A stretch of DNA of 64,000 nucleotides, from NCBI RefSeq assembly GCF_017744955.1, contig NZ_JAGIAG010000001.1, forward strand, positions 620,001-684,000. The letters run 5' to 3'. This stretch comes from Dokdonella sp. (GTDB taxonomy: Bacteria > Pseudomonadota > Gammaproteobacteria > Xanthomonadales > Rhodanobacteraceae). How positions within the stretch are numbered: position 1 is the stretch's first letter; the number at the start of each line of letters is the position of its first letter. Made by a program: the position numbers and the translations under genes. This document shows positions 18,201 through 26,026 of the stretch, piece after piece. The notes under the pieces are model-generated. The model made no database searches and had not been told where the DNA came from. It worked only from the letters and a program-made list of their open reading frames with translations.

Positions 18201-18766
18201 ATGTCCTGCACGCCGGCGGGATTGAGCACCGGCATCATCGCGCTGACGAATTCGAGTTCCGAGCCGTGCGGCAGGGTCGAGGAACGGCAGGCGTGATCGT
18301 CGGCGGCGAGCGCGAGCACGCCGCCGAACTTGGAGGTGCCGGCCGCGTTGCCGTGCTTGAACACGTCGCCGCAGCGGTCCACGCCCGGACCCTTGCCGTA
18401 CCACATCGCGAATACGCCGTCGTATTTCGCGCCGGGGAACAGATTGGCCTGCTGCGTGCCCCAGACCATCGTCGCGCCGAGGTCCTCGTTGAGGCCCGGC
18501 GTGAACTCGATGCTCGACGCCTTCAGGTGCTTCTTCGCCTTCCACAGCTCCAGGTCGAACCCGCCGAGCGGCGAGCCGCGGTAGCCGGAGATGAAGCCGG
18601 CCGTGTTCACGCCGGCCGCGCGGTCGCGCATCTGCTGCATCAGCGGCAGCCGTACCAGCGCCTGCACGCCGGACAGGTAGATGCGGCCTTCAGTGCGCGT
18701 GTACTTGTGTTCTAGCGTGTACTCGCGGTCGATCGACGGCGCGAGGGCGGCGGCGGGAACGGACAT
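15206..18766 (-). CDS. Indolepyruvate ferredoxin oxidoreductase, fused alpha/beta/gamma form
   Basis: Oxidatively decarboxylates aryl or branched 2-keto acids to acyl-CoA, passing electrons through Fe-S clusters. The 1186-residue fusion has an N-terminal pyrimidine-binding domain (SGYRGSPLGG; FTPGLNEDLGATMVWGTQQA) and a TPP-binding domain (GEGVTWCGQAPF; CSGCPHNTSTK). A Cys-rich Fe-S segment follows (CEGCGDCGEKSFC and later NCNKDFSCAKGFCPSF), and the C-terminal gamma-like oxidoreductase domain starts at GIGGTGVVTIGALIG. This fused form is common in proteobacteria, where it helps degrade aromatic and branched amino acids. ATG at 18766 was chosen; a TTG ten codons upstream is possible. It stands alone. 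Confidence 0.93.
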   Translation of the reverse strand: MSVPAAALAPSIDREYTLEHKYTRTEGRIYLSGVQALVRLPLMQQMRDRAAGVNTAGFISGYRGSPLGGFDLELWKAKKHLKASSIEFTPGLNEDLGATMVWGTQQANLFPGAKYDGVFAMWYGKGPGVDRCGDVFKHGNAAGTSKFGGVLALAADDHACRSSTLPHGSELEFVSAMMPVLNPAGVQDILDMGLLGWAMSRFTGRWVGFKTIAETVESSASVNVNPHQLDIVLPEDFALPAGGLNIRWPDPPLNQEMRLHQYAVQAACAFARANRIDKIVLDSPKARLGIVTTGKSYLDVLQALEYLGISEADAREIGIRVYKVGMTWPLEPVGIREFARGLEDVIVVEEKRSFIESQMKEYMFNWDTRPHIVGKYDEEGNWILPSTNELTPAMIALVIARRLSRFFTSEAIKARVAWIEAKEKELTLPRANFPRAAHYCSGCPHNTSTKVPDGSRALGGIGCHYMVTWMDRRTDTFTQMGGEGVTWCGQAPFTETRHVFQNLGDGTYFHSGSLAIRQSIAAKVNITYKILYNDAVAMTGGQPVDGTLTVPDIAHQVRSEGVQTIIVVSDDVAKWSRPEIFPAGVEFVHRDELDAVQKRMREIEGVSVLIYDQTCATEKRRRRKRGKMEDPKKRLFINSLVCEGCGDCGEKSFCVSVLPKETEYGRKREIDQSNCNKDFSCAKGFCPSFVSVVGGGLKKKKGKADVDFAALPAPVFASDLAQPWNILVTGIGGTGVVTIGALIGMAAHLEGKGGTVLDQTGLAQKGGAVTCHLRIAKVPEDIHAVRIAAGEADLVLGCDMVVVNDYWALSKIRAGRSRVVLNTYEAMPGTFTMKPDMQFPAQQIVDAVKTALDGASPELVDATELATALLGDTIAANLFMLGYAWQKGWVPLSEDALMRAIELNGAAIEMNKTAFNWGRMAAHDPVAVRKAAGLPNPHTPSGAIPLALPVRRTASNGNAAALDDETLSASLDERIARRVAFLTDYQNAAYAQKYRALVDKVRAAEAAKTPGSTGLSEAVARYAFKLMAYKDEYEVARLYTSGDFEQRLKDTFDGDYKLHFNLAPPLFAKRDTDGNLKKAEYGPWVFKAFKLLAKLRFLRGGALDVFGYTAERKMERRLIADYTRTIDELLAGLSGDNHALAVDVASVPELIRGYGHVKERHFENAMKRQDDLLAAWRNPVAQRAAA

Positions 18767-18836
18767 GGTGGCTACCGGTGAGGGGGCTGCGGGCAAGAGC
18801 GGAATTGTAGCAGGCGGTCGGCTCCCCCTCCCGGAG

Positions 18837-20069
18837 TCAGGGCGCGGCGGCGGAGTCCCCGGCCGGCTTGGCGCGGAACGGGAACGTCTGCTGCACGATC
18901 CAGCCGTCCGGCATGTAGTCGCCGACCACGCCGTACTTTTCCGGCAGCGGCTTGTGCTCGGGCACCTTCACGGCGGTGCCGAACAGGTAGTCGAGGAAGG
19001 AATAGTGCGCGGCGTAGTTGCGGTCGATCGCCTCGTCGTCGGAGGAGTGGTGCCAGTGATGGAAGTCCGGCGTCACGATCAGATACTTCAACGGCCCCCA
19101 CGGCAGGTGCACGTTGGCGTGGTTCAGCACGGCCTGGAAGCCGACGATGATGATGTAGGCGTTGATGACGGCCTCGCTGAAGCCGAGCACGAACAGCGGC
19201 GCCAGCACGCACACGCGCGTGAACACGATCTCCAGCACGTGCTGGCGCGAGCCGGCCAGCCAGTCCATCGTCTTGGCGCTGTGGTGCACGGCGTGGAAGC
19301 GCCACAGGAACGGGATCTCGTGGTAGGCGCGGTGCGTCCAGTACTGCGCGAGGTCGGCGACCAGGATGCACAGCAGCAGCTGCGGCACGAACCAGATGCG
19401 CTGCACCGCGAGCTGGAAGTCGTGGCTGACGGCCCAGGCGAAGCCGTGGTGGATGACGAAGTTCACCGTCAGCAGGATCACGCCGACGAGGAAATGGTTG
19501 ACCGCGAAATGCTTCAGGTCGGTCTGCCATTCGCGACGGAACACGGCCTGTCCCTTGTACAACGGAAACAGCTTCTCGATCGCGATGAAGATCAGCGTCG
19601 AGCCGAGCAGGTCGAGGATGAACCAGTCCAGGCCGATGTAGGGCGTATGGTCCGGGAAGTTGCCGACCGGCACGCGCGAACCGCCGAGCGCGACGGCGAG
19701 GATCACCAGCACGAACGCCACCAGGTTGAGGTTGCGGCGCACGCCGAGCACCAGATTGGCCAAGGACAGCCCGCCGGCGACCAGTAGCGCGACGAACATC
19801 GCCTGGCGCAGCAGGTCGACCGAATACTGGCGGCGCAGCTCGGGCGTAGTCAGGTATTCCGGAAAATGGAACGCGAGCACGCCGAGGAGGCAGAGGAAAC
19901 CGAGCGCGAGCGCGACGATCGTCGCGATCAGCCCCTGGCCGAACTTCAGCTCGCCGCTGCCGTGCAGCAGACGCTCGGTGTCGCCGGCGGTCGCGCGCAC
20001 GAGCTCGACGTTCGCCTTCAGCGCATCCCCGAGCGTGTACGGCGTGCGGCTGACCGAGGGGTTGGACAT
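18837..20069 (-). CDS. Sterol desaturase/fatty acid hydroxylase family membrane protein
   Basis: Diiron membrane oxygenase family, 410 residues. The eight-histidine signature is complete: HRAYH, HAVHHS (within FHAVHHSAKTMDW) and HHWHHSS in TPDFHHWHHSSDD. Six or so hydrophobic helices lie between residue 50 and 300, starting after an N-terminal cytoplasmic segment. Members hydroxylate or desaturate lipids; the actual lipid cannot be deduced. It is transcribed alone, with 70 bp to the oxidoreductase gene downstream, and diverges from the sigma-54 activator across about 300 bp in which I see no further gene. Confidence 0.87.
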   Translation of the reverse strand: MSNPSVSRTPYTLGDALKANVELVRATAGDTERLLHGSGELKFGQGLIATIVALALGFLCLLGVLAFHFPEYLTTPELRRQYSVDLLRQAMFVALLVAGGLSLANLVLGVRRNLNLVAFVLVILAVALGGSRVPVGNFPDHTPYIGLDWFILDLLGSTLIFIAIEKLFPLYKGQAVFRREWQTDLKHFAVNHFLVGVILLTVNFVIHHGFAWAVSHDFQLAVQRIWFVPQLLLCILVADLAQYWTHRAYHEIPFLWRFHAVHHSAKTMDWLAGSRQHVLEIVFTRVCVLAPLFVLGFSEAVINAYIIIVGFQAVLNHANVHLPWGPLKYLIVTPDFHHWHHSSDDEAIDRNYAAHYSFLDYLFGTAVKVPEHKPLPEKYGVVGDYMPDGWIVQQTFPFRAKPAGDSAAAP

Positions 20070-20368
20070 GCGGGCTTCCCGTGACTGGTTCGGGTGCTGA
20101 TTCTAGGCGAGTCCGGGTGCCGTGCAGGATCGCAGGTCGCGCCGGCCGATTCCGCTCGCGGGCGAGACGCAGTGGAGCGAAAGCGGCGGCGGACGTGCCG
20201 GCTCCGCGGACGCGGCTCGCCGCTCATGCTGCGCTGCGGTTTGCGAAATCCGCCTGATCGGGCCACGCTCCCGATCCCTGGCGGGAAAGCCCGCGGCGCG
20301 AGCCGCCGCATCCTGCGGATCGCTGCGACGAAGGCTCGTGATCCGCGCTTCGCGGAGGATGGTTGCAC

Positions 20369-22351
20369 ATGAGCGAGTCTGGCCTGGTCGTACGCCACGC
20401 GTCCCGCGTCATCGAGGCGGTGCGCGGCGAGCTGCGCAACTCGCTGGCGCCGCACGTGGCCAAGTCCTGGGACCGCTGCCTGACCGAATACGGCATGCAG
20501 CCCGGCGACGCGCGCGCCACCGCGGTGCTCGAGGCGACCCAGCTGCGCGAGCGGCAGCAGCGCATGGGCGAGCTGCTCGGCGTCGCGCGCGCCGAGATGG
20601 AAAGCCTGTACGAGCAGATCTCCGGTTCCGGCTACGCGGTGATCCTGGCCGACGCCGACGCGACGATCCTGCACACGATTACCGACCCGACCCTGAAACG
20701 CGAATTCCGCCACGCCGGCCTCTGGCTCGGCGCGCTGTGGGACGAGCGCCACGAAGGCACCAACGGCCTCGGCACCGCGATCGCCGAGCATGCGCCGGTG
20801 ACGGTGCATCGCGACGAGCACTTCATGGGCTACAACGTCAACCTGTCCTGCTCGGGCGCGCCGATCCTCGACGCGCACGGCGGCCTGCTCGGCGTGCTCG
20901 ACGCTTCATCGGCGAACTGCAGCGACACGCGCCTGATCCAGCGCCACACGATGGCGCTGGTGACGATGTCGGCGAACCTGATCTCGCGCTTCCACTTCCT
21001 GCACGAGTTCCCCGACGCCTACATCCTGCGCTTCCACAGCCGCCCGGAGTTCGTCGGCCTGCTGCACGAGGCGCTGATCGCGGTGGCCCGCGACGGCACG
21101 ATCCTCGCCGTCAACGAGAGCGCGATGGCCCAGCTCGGCCATCCCGATCGCAGCCGGCTGGTCGGCCGGTCGATCGAATCGCTGTTCCAGTTCGCCTTCT
21201 CCAGCCTTCAGCAGCGCGCGGCGACCGATCCGCGTACGATCTGGCCGATCCGCGAGGTCGAGCACGGCCGCCGCTTCTTCGCGCTAGTGCGCTCGCGCGA
21301 GCAGTCCATCGCGCGCGCGCCGGCCGGCGGCGCGGCGCGCGCGCAGCCGGTGTCGTCCGCCGTGGAAGGCGGACGCCGCCACGTCATCGGCGATCCGTCG
21401 ATGTTGCACAGCCTCAATTGCGCGCAGCAGCTGTTCGGCAAGCGCGTGCCGATCCTGCTGCAAGGCGCCACCGGCACCGGCAAGGAGGCGTTCGCGCGAG
21501 CGCTGCACACGTCCTGCGCCTGGGCCGGCAAGCCGTTCGTCGCGGTCAATTGCGGCGCGATTCCCGAGTCGCTGATCGAAAGCGAGCTGTTCGGCTACAC
21601 CCGCGGCGCGTTCACCGACGCCGACCGTCACGGCCGCCCCGGCAAGATCCTGCAATCGAGCGGCGGAACCTTGTTCCTCGACGAGATCGGCGACATGCCG
21701 CTGACCTTGCAGACGCGCCTCCTGCGCGTGATCGAGGAATTCGAGATCGTGCCGCTCGGCGGCGACCAGGCGATCACCGTCGACCTGCACGTGATCAGCG
21801 CCAGCCATCGCGACATCCGCCAGATGGTGCAGGACGGCGACTTCCGCGAGGATCTCTACTACCGCCTCGCCGGCACCACGCTGCAACTGCCGCTGCTGCG
21901 CGACCGCGAGGATCGCGCCGAGCTGATCGAGAACCTGCTGCGCGAGGAAAGCGACGAGGCGACGCCGGTGCGCATCCAGCCCGACGCGCTGCACGCGCTG
22001 CTCTCCTACCACTGGCCCGGCAACATCCGGCAGCTGCGCAACGTGCTGCGCACCGCCGCCGCGCTGTGCCAGGACGGCACCATCCGCATCTCGAACTTGC
22101 CGCAGGAACTGCTCGACGCGGCCGCGAAGGGCGCGCCGCCGGCCGCCGCGCGCGAACTGCCGATCGCGTTGACGCCGAGCGCCGCCGAGAGCTGCTGCCG
22201 CACGCCGCTCGACATCGCCGAGCATTCGGCCTTACTGCGCGAGCTGGAGCGCAACCGCTGGAACATCACGCACACCGCCGACGCGCTCGGCGTCAGCCGC
22301 AACACGCTGTACCGCAAGATCCGCAAGCACCGCATTCCGCTGGCCGAGTGA
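20369..22351 (+). CDS. AcoR-like sigma-54-dependent transcriptional activator
   Basis: Enhancer-binding protein of 660 residues with the AcoR layout: GAF-type sensor (about 70-230, with GTNGLGTAI), PAS-like domain (about 235-315), AAA+ domain (about 345-570) and a Fis-type HTH at the C-terminus (WNITHTADALGVSRNTLYRKI). Walker A GATGTGKEAF is at about 365 and Walker B GGTLFLDEIGD at about 435. The sigma-54 contact loop reads GAFTDA (about 412) instead of the usual GAFTGA. AcoR relatives often control quinoprotein alcohol or acetoin dehydrogenases. The sigma-54 promoters before xoxF and frmA are plausible targets. ATG chosen 10 nt after GGAGG; a TTG two codons upstream is possible. Confidence 0.93.
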   Translation: MSESGLVVRHASRVIEAVRGELRNSLAPHVAKSWDRCLTEYGMQPGDARATAVLEATQLRERQQRMGELLGVARAEMESLYEQISGSGYAVILADADATILHTITDPTLKREFRHAGLWLGALWDERHEGTNGLGTAIAEHAPVTVHRDEHFMGYNVNLSCSGAPILDAHGGLLGVLDASSANCSDTRLIQRHTMALVTMSANLISRFHFLHEFPDAYILRFHSRPEFVGLLHEALIAVARDGTILAVNESAMAQLGHPDRSRLVGRSIESLFQFAFSSLQQRAATDPRTIWPIREVEHGRRFFALVRSREQSIARAPAGGAARAQPVSSAVEGGRRHVIGDPSMLHSLNCAQQLFGKRVPILLQGATGTGKEAFARALHTSCAWAGKPFVAVNCGAIPESLIESELFGYTRGAFTDADRHGRPGKILQSSGGTLFLDEIGDMPLTLQTRLLRVIEEFEIVPLGGDQAITVDLHVISASHRDIRQMVQDGDFREDLYYRLAGTTLQLPLLRDREDRAELIENLLREESDEATPVRIQPDALHALLSYHWPGNIRQLRNVLRTAAALCQDGTIRISNLPQELLDAAAKGAPPAAARELPIALTPSAAESCCRTPLDIAEHSALLRELERNRWNITHTADALGVSRNTLYRKIRKHRIPLAE

Positions 22352-22433
22352 CGCGCGCCGTTCACGATTTTCGCTAGAGGGCCGCGCGGCGCCGCTTGCT
22401 AGCATGCACGGTCCGACGTCGATGGGGCAGTGC

Positions 22434-24554
22434 ATGCGCAGCAGGTTCTGGTTGACGATGCTCGGCGGCGGCTTCGCGCTGCGCGCCTTCGCCGCCGATG
22501 CGCTGCCGACGCCGCCGAAGGACGACCTGCCGACCGTCGTCGTCACCGCCACGCGCAGCGCGCAGGACGCCTACGAGGTGCCGGCCTCGATCGACGCGGT
22601 CGACGTCGAGGCCGATTCCGACACGCTCGGCGTGAATCCGTCCGAATACCTCGGCACGGTTCCCGGCGTGCTCGCGCGCGATCGGCAGAACTACGCGCAA
22701 GACGAGCAGATCTCGATCCGCGGCTTCGGCGCGCGCTCGACCTTCGGCGTGCGCGGCGTGCGCCTGTACGTCGACGGCATCCCGGCGACGATGCCGGACG
22801 GGCAGGGCCAGGTCTCGCACTTCAATCTCGATTCGGCGGCGCGCATCGAGGTGCTGCGCGGGCCGTTCTCGGCGTTGTACGGCAATTCCTCCGGCGGCGT
22901 GATCCAGCTGTTCACCGCCGACGGCAGCGCTCCGCCGCAGTTCGACTTCGGCCTCGCCGGTGCCAGCTACGGCACCTGGCGCGCCAGCGCGAACGCGCGC
23001 GGCGCCAGCGGCGGGTTCGACTACAACCTCGACCTCACGCACTTCCAGACCGACGGCTACCGCGATCACAGCCGCGCCGAGCGCGAATCGGGCAACGCCA
23101 AGCTCGGCTGGAAGATCGGCACCGGCGGCAAGCTGACGGTGCTGCTCAATTCGGTCGCCCTGCCCGGCGCGCAGGACCCGCTCGGCCTGACGCGCGCGCA
23201 GTTCGAGAACGATCCGCGCGGTGTCGCCGCGGTCGCCGAACAGTTCGACACGCGCAAGAGCGTGCACCAGACGCAGGGCGGCGCGATCTACGAGCAGGAC
23301 CTCGGCGGTGGGCACGCAGTGCGCCTGCTCGGCTACGCCGGACGGCGCGAGGTCGAGCAGTACCTGTCGGTGCCGAAGTCCGCGCAGGGCAATCCGCTGC
23401 ATTCCGGCGGCGTGGTCGACCTCGGCAGCGGCTACGGCGGCACCGACGCGCGCTGGACCTGGCGCGACGAACTCGCCGGGCGCCCGCTCGAACTCGCCGC
23501 CGGCCTCGCCTGGGATCGCCAGCGCCAGCATCGCCGCGGCTACGAGAACTTCGTCGGCGATGCGCTCGGCGTGCGCGGCGCCCTGCGCCGTAACGAGATC
23601 GACACCGTGCGCGACTTCGACCAGTACGCACAGGCGAGCTGGCGCTTCGCCGAGGCGTGGACGCTGAACCTCGGCCTGCGCCACAGCCAGGTGAAATTCG
23701 ACTCGGCCGATCGCTACGTCACCGCGACCAATCCGGACGACAGCGGCAAGGCCGACTACGGCGCGACCACGCCGGTCGCGGGTCTGCTCTGGCGCGCGAG
23801 CGAGGCGGTGCACGTCTACGCCGCCTATGGCAAGGGCTTCGAAACGCCGACCTTCAACGAACTCGGCTACCGCGCCGACGGCCGCGCCGGACTCGCCTTC
23901 GACCTGACGCCTTCGCGCACGCGCAACGGTGAGCTCGGCCTCAAGCTGCGCCCGGGCGCAGGCCTGGAAGCGAACCTCGCCGTGTTCCGCGCCGACACCC
24001 GCGACGAGCTCGCGGTCGCCAGCGCCGCCGGCGGCCGCACCACGTACCAGAACATCGGCAAGGCACGCCGCGACGGCGTCGAATTCTCGCTGGACTGGCG
24101 CTTCGCCGAACGCTGGCGCCTGCAGTTCGCCTGGACGCGCCTCGACGCGACGTTCCGCTCGCCGTTCGCCACCTGCGTCGGCACGCCGTGTACGCCGACG
24201 CCGGTCGCCGCCGGCACGCACATTCCCGGCATTCCGAAACAGAACGCGCATCTCGCGCTCGGCTGGGGCGTCGAACGCGGCTGGCGCGCCGCGTTCGACG
24301 CCGATGCCGTCGCCGCAGTGCCGGTCAACGATCTCGGCAGCGACCGCGCGCCGGGCTACGCCGTCGCCGGCGTCGATCTCGGCTACGGTTTCGATCTGTC
24401 GTCCGGTCAATGGCGCACGTTCCTGCGCGTGGACAACCTGTTCGATCGCCGCTATGCCGGCTCGGTCATCGTCAACGACGCCAACGGGCGCTACTTCGAG
24501 CCGGCGCCGGGGCGCACGGCGATGCTCGGTGTGCGCTGGACGTGGTCGCGCTGA
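22434..24554 (+). CDS. TonB-dependent outer-membrane receptor
   Basis: Outer-membrane active transporter of 706 residues. A signal peptide (FWLTMLGGGFALRAFA) leads to a TonB-box-like TVVVTATRS, a plug domain with ISIRGFGARSTFGVRGVRLY and IEVLRGPFSALYGNSSGGVI, and a 22-strand barrel ending in aromatic W-T-W with the C-terminal residues WSR. The strand DNLFDRRYAGSVIVND is typical of siderophore/metal receptors of the YncD/FecA-like group. The substrate is unknown. ATG at 22434 chosen; ATGs at 22422 and 22404 are in frame but would lengthen the signal. It stands alone downstream of the activator gene. Confidence 0.9.
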   Translation: MRSRFWLTMLGGGFALRAFAADALPTPPKDDLPTVVVTATRSAQDAYEVPASIDAVDVEADSDTLGVNPSEYLGTVPGVLARDRQNYAQDEQISIRGFGARSTFGVRGVRLYVDGIPATMPDGQGQVSHFNLDSAARIEVLRGPFSALYGNSSGGVIQLFTADGSAPPQFDFGLAGASYGTWRASANARGASGGFDYNLDLTHFQTDGYRDHSRAERESGNAKLGWKIGTGGKLTVLLNSVALPGAQDPLGLTRAQFENDPRGVAAVAEQFDTRKSVHQTQGGAIYEQDLGGGHAVRLLGYAGRREVEQYLSVPKSAQGNPLHSGGVVDLGSGYGGTDARWTWRDELAGRPLELAAGLAWDRQRQHRRGYENFVGDALGVRGALRRNEIDTVRDFDQYAQASWRFAEAWTLNLGLRHSQVKFDSADRYVTATNPDDSGKADYGATTPVAGLLWRASEAVHVYAAYGKGFETPTFNELGYRADGRAGLAFDLTPSRTRNGELGLKLRPGAGLEANLAVFRADTRDELAVASAAGGRTTYQNIGKARRDGVEFSLDWRFAERWRLQFAWTRLDATFRSPFATCVGTPCTPTPVAAGTHIPGIPKQNAHLALGWGVERGWRAAFDADAVAAVPVNDLGSDRAPGYAVAGVDLGYGFDLSSGQWRTFLRVDNLFDRRYAGSVIVNDANGRYFEPAPGRTAMLGVRWTWSR

Positions 24555-24602
24555 GATGGCGACCATGATCTGAAACTTTACAATCGAGCGGCGAAACTTT
24601 CG

Positions 24603-24628
24603 GATCGATGCCCTTTGCCGCATCGATC
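24603..24628. repeat. Hairpin between the TonB receptor and the zinc-ribbon gene
   Basis: 9-bp arms gatcgatgc (24603-24611) and gcatcgatc (24620-24628) around an 8-nt loop, 49 bp after the receptor stop. It could end receptor transcription or be a regulator site; there is no T run. Confidence 0.4.
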
Positions 24629-24679
24629 GATCCTTCGCTGTAGGAAGATGCGCCGATCGCTACTGCCGCGAGCGATCTC

Positions 24680-24916
24680 ATGAGTAGAACTTGTGGGCCA
24701 TCGATGCACAGGACTTCGCTCCTGGCTAGCGAAATCGCAGCCTGCTTCTACTGTTTCTCCGAATTCTCGCCGCTCGACATCGAGGAATGGGTCGATGGCG
24801 AGCCCATCGGACAAACAGCCCTTTGTCCGCACTGCGGTGTCGACGCTGTCATTGGATTTGACGACTCAGTGGACCGAATCTGGCTGGCCGAAGCTCACCA
24901 TCGAGGTTTTGGCTGA
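24680..24916 (+). CDS. Small conserved zinc-ribbon-type cytoplasmic protein
   Basis: A 78-residue protein with two Cys pairs, CFYC near residue 22 and CPHC near residue 49, which likely bind one zinc. The segment DIEEWVDGEPIGQTALCPHCGVDAVIG resembles a family of uncharacterised short cytoplasmic proteins. Base composition is clearly lower in GC than the neighbours, hinting at a different origin or small-gene drift. Start ambiguous among ATG 24680 and the ATG at 24704. A short hairpin (CCCCA/TGGGG, 24961-24977) separates it from the convergent lipoprotein gene. Confidence 0.65.
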   Translation: MSRTCGPSMHRTSLLASEIAACFYCFSEFSPLDIEEWVDGEPIGQTALCPHCGVDAVIGFDDSVDRIWLAEAHHRGFG

Positions 24917-24991
24917 GGCTGCTCGACTGGCCTCGTGGCTCGCAAGGTCAGTCGAGCGTTCCCCACTCTTATTGGGGTGTGAGGATGTCAA

Positions 24992-25753
24992 TCACTCGAT
25001 CCCGCGCACCGGCAGTTCGACGCGATCCCCCGGATCGTGGTCGAGGCGCACCTTCTGCGTCGAGCCGAGGTATTCGTAGACGACGTCGTAGGCGACGACC
25101 TCTTCGCTCGGTTCGTTGACCTCGCGGCAGCGGCGTTCGGTAGTGGTGTAGGTGTTCTTGTTCTGCTGGCCTTGCTGGATCTTCTTGCCGGCGTAGCCGC
25201 CGCCGACCGCGCCGGCGACCGTGGCGAGGTCGCGTCCGCGGCCGCCGCCGACCTGGTTGCCGATCACGCCGCCGGCGATCGCGCCGATCACGGTGCCGGC
25301 AACCTGGTGTTCGTCCTTCGGCCGTGCCCGGTGCACGACGCGCTCGTCGCGGCAGACCTCGCGTTTGTGGTCGACCTTGCGCTTGATCGGCTGCACGCTG
25401 ATCACGTTGGCGTAGCGCGGCGCGTTCGCCGGAGCTGCGGGCGCGGCGGCCCGAGGTGCGGCCGCTTCCGCCGAGGTGGCGGATACCGGTGGCGGTGCGG
25501 CCGATTCGGCTTGCGGCGGGCTGCCGGAGCCTCGCGGTGCGGCGGCCAGTTCGCGTGCGGTCGGCGCCTGGTCGGACGACTTCGACGGTTCGTTCTGCGG
25601 CGGTGGCGTGCCGGCGGGTTCGTTCGGCGCAGGCGCCGCGGCGGGCGCCGCCGTGGTGGCGGTCGCCGGCGGCTTGTCGCCGCAGGCCGCGAGGCCGCCG
25701 AACAATGTCGTCGCGATCGCGATCTGCAGGCTGAGTGTGGTGAGAGTCTTCAT
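24992..25753 (-). CDS. Glycine-zipper (SlyB-like) envelope lipoprotein
   Basis: The 253-residue product has a lipoprotein signal (LQIAIATTLFGGLAACG, lipobox LAAC), an alanine/proline-rich linker (about 28-110) and a glycine-zipper 2TM domain with GTVIGAIAGGVIGNQVGGG and AGAVGGGYAGKKI. A C-terminal segment (YDVVYEYLGSTQKVRLDHDP) is typical of the SlyB/PcP family. It probably sits in the outer membrane. The long linker is unusual and suggests reach across the periplasm. ATG at 25753 chosen because it begins the signal peptide; the 15-residue upstream extension has none. Confidence 0.85.
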   Translation of the reverse strand: MKTLTTLSLQIAIATTLFGGLAACGDKPPATATTAAPAAAPAPNEPAGTPPPQNEPSKSSDQAPTARELAAAPRGSGSPPQAESAAPPPVSATSAEAAAPRAAAPAAPANAPRYANVISVQPIKRKVDHKREVCRDERVVHRARPKDEHQVAGTVIGAIAGGVIGNQVGGGRGRDLATVAGAVGGGYAGKKIQQGQQNKNTYTTTERRCREVNEPSEEVVAYDVVYEYLGSTQKVRLDHDPGDRVELPVRGIE

Positions 25754-25885
25754 GGCGACGCCCCAGCTGAAGTCATGCGCCCAGTGTACGGCGCACACCG
25801 GCGCGATCCGCCGATCCGGGGATTCCCGTTTGGTGTTCGCTCAGGTGCCTCGCGGGGCATCGTTCACGTGGCGCGCGGCTCTTCT

Positions 25886-25909
25886 CCCTCTCCCGCTTGC
25901 GGGAGAGGG
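25886..25909. repeat. Dispersed palindrome (ccctctcccgc...gcgggagaggg)
   Basis: Perfect 11-bp arms with a 2-nt centre, in the 273-bp gap between the lipoprotein and tex genes. Same core as the palindromes at 25991 and 47135. Confidence 0.75.
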
Positions 25910-25967
25910 GTGGGGTGAGGGTGGGCGGAGTGAGACGCATGTTTCGCGCGGGTTGCTTTCACGGCTT

Positions 25968-26014
25968 CCCTCACCCGCGCCTCCGGCGCGACCTCTCCCG
26001 CAAGCGGGAGAGGT
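25968..26014 (-). repeat. Dispersed 46-bp intergenic repeat, copy A
   Basis: The minus strand from 26013 to 25968 matches the plus strand 47135-47180 with one visible difference. It is a 10-11-bp-arm palindrome followed by a tail tcgcgccggaggcgcgggtgaggg-like segment. Copy A lies right behind the tex stop. Confidence 0.8.
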
Positions 26015-26026
26015 AACCGCGACGCC

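Noticed and set aside
20122..22377. Overlapping 751-codon frame on the activator gene
   Set aside because: Arg/Ala-rich shadow without domains; the activator frame has a complete GAF-AAA-HTH sequence.
25037..25918. Plus-strand frame opposite the glycine-zipper lipoprotein
   Set aside because: Valine/alanine/arginine-biased antisense translation; the minus strand has a lipobox and glycine zipper.
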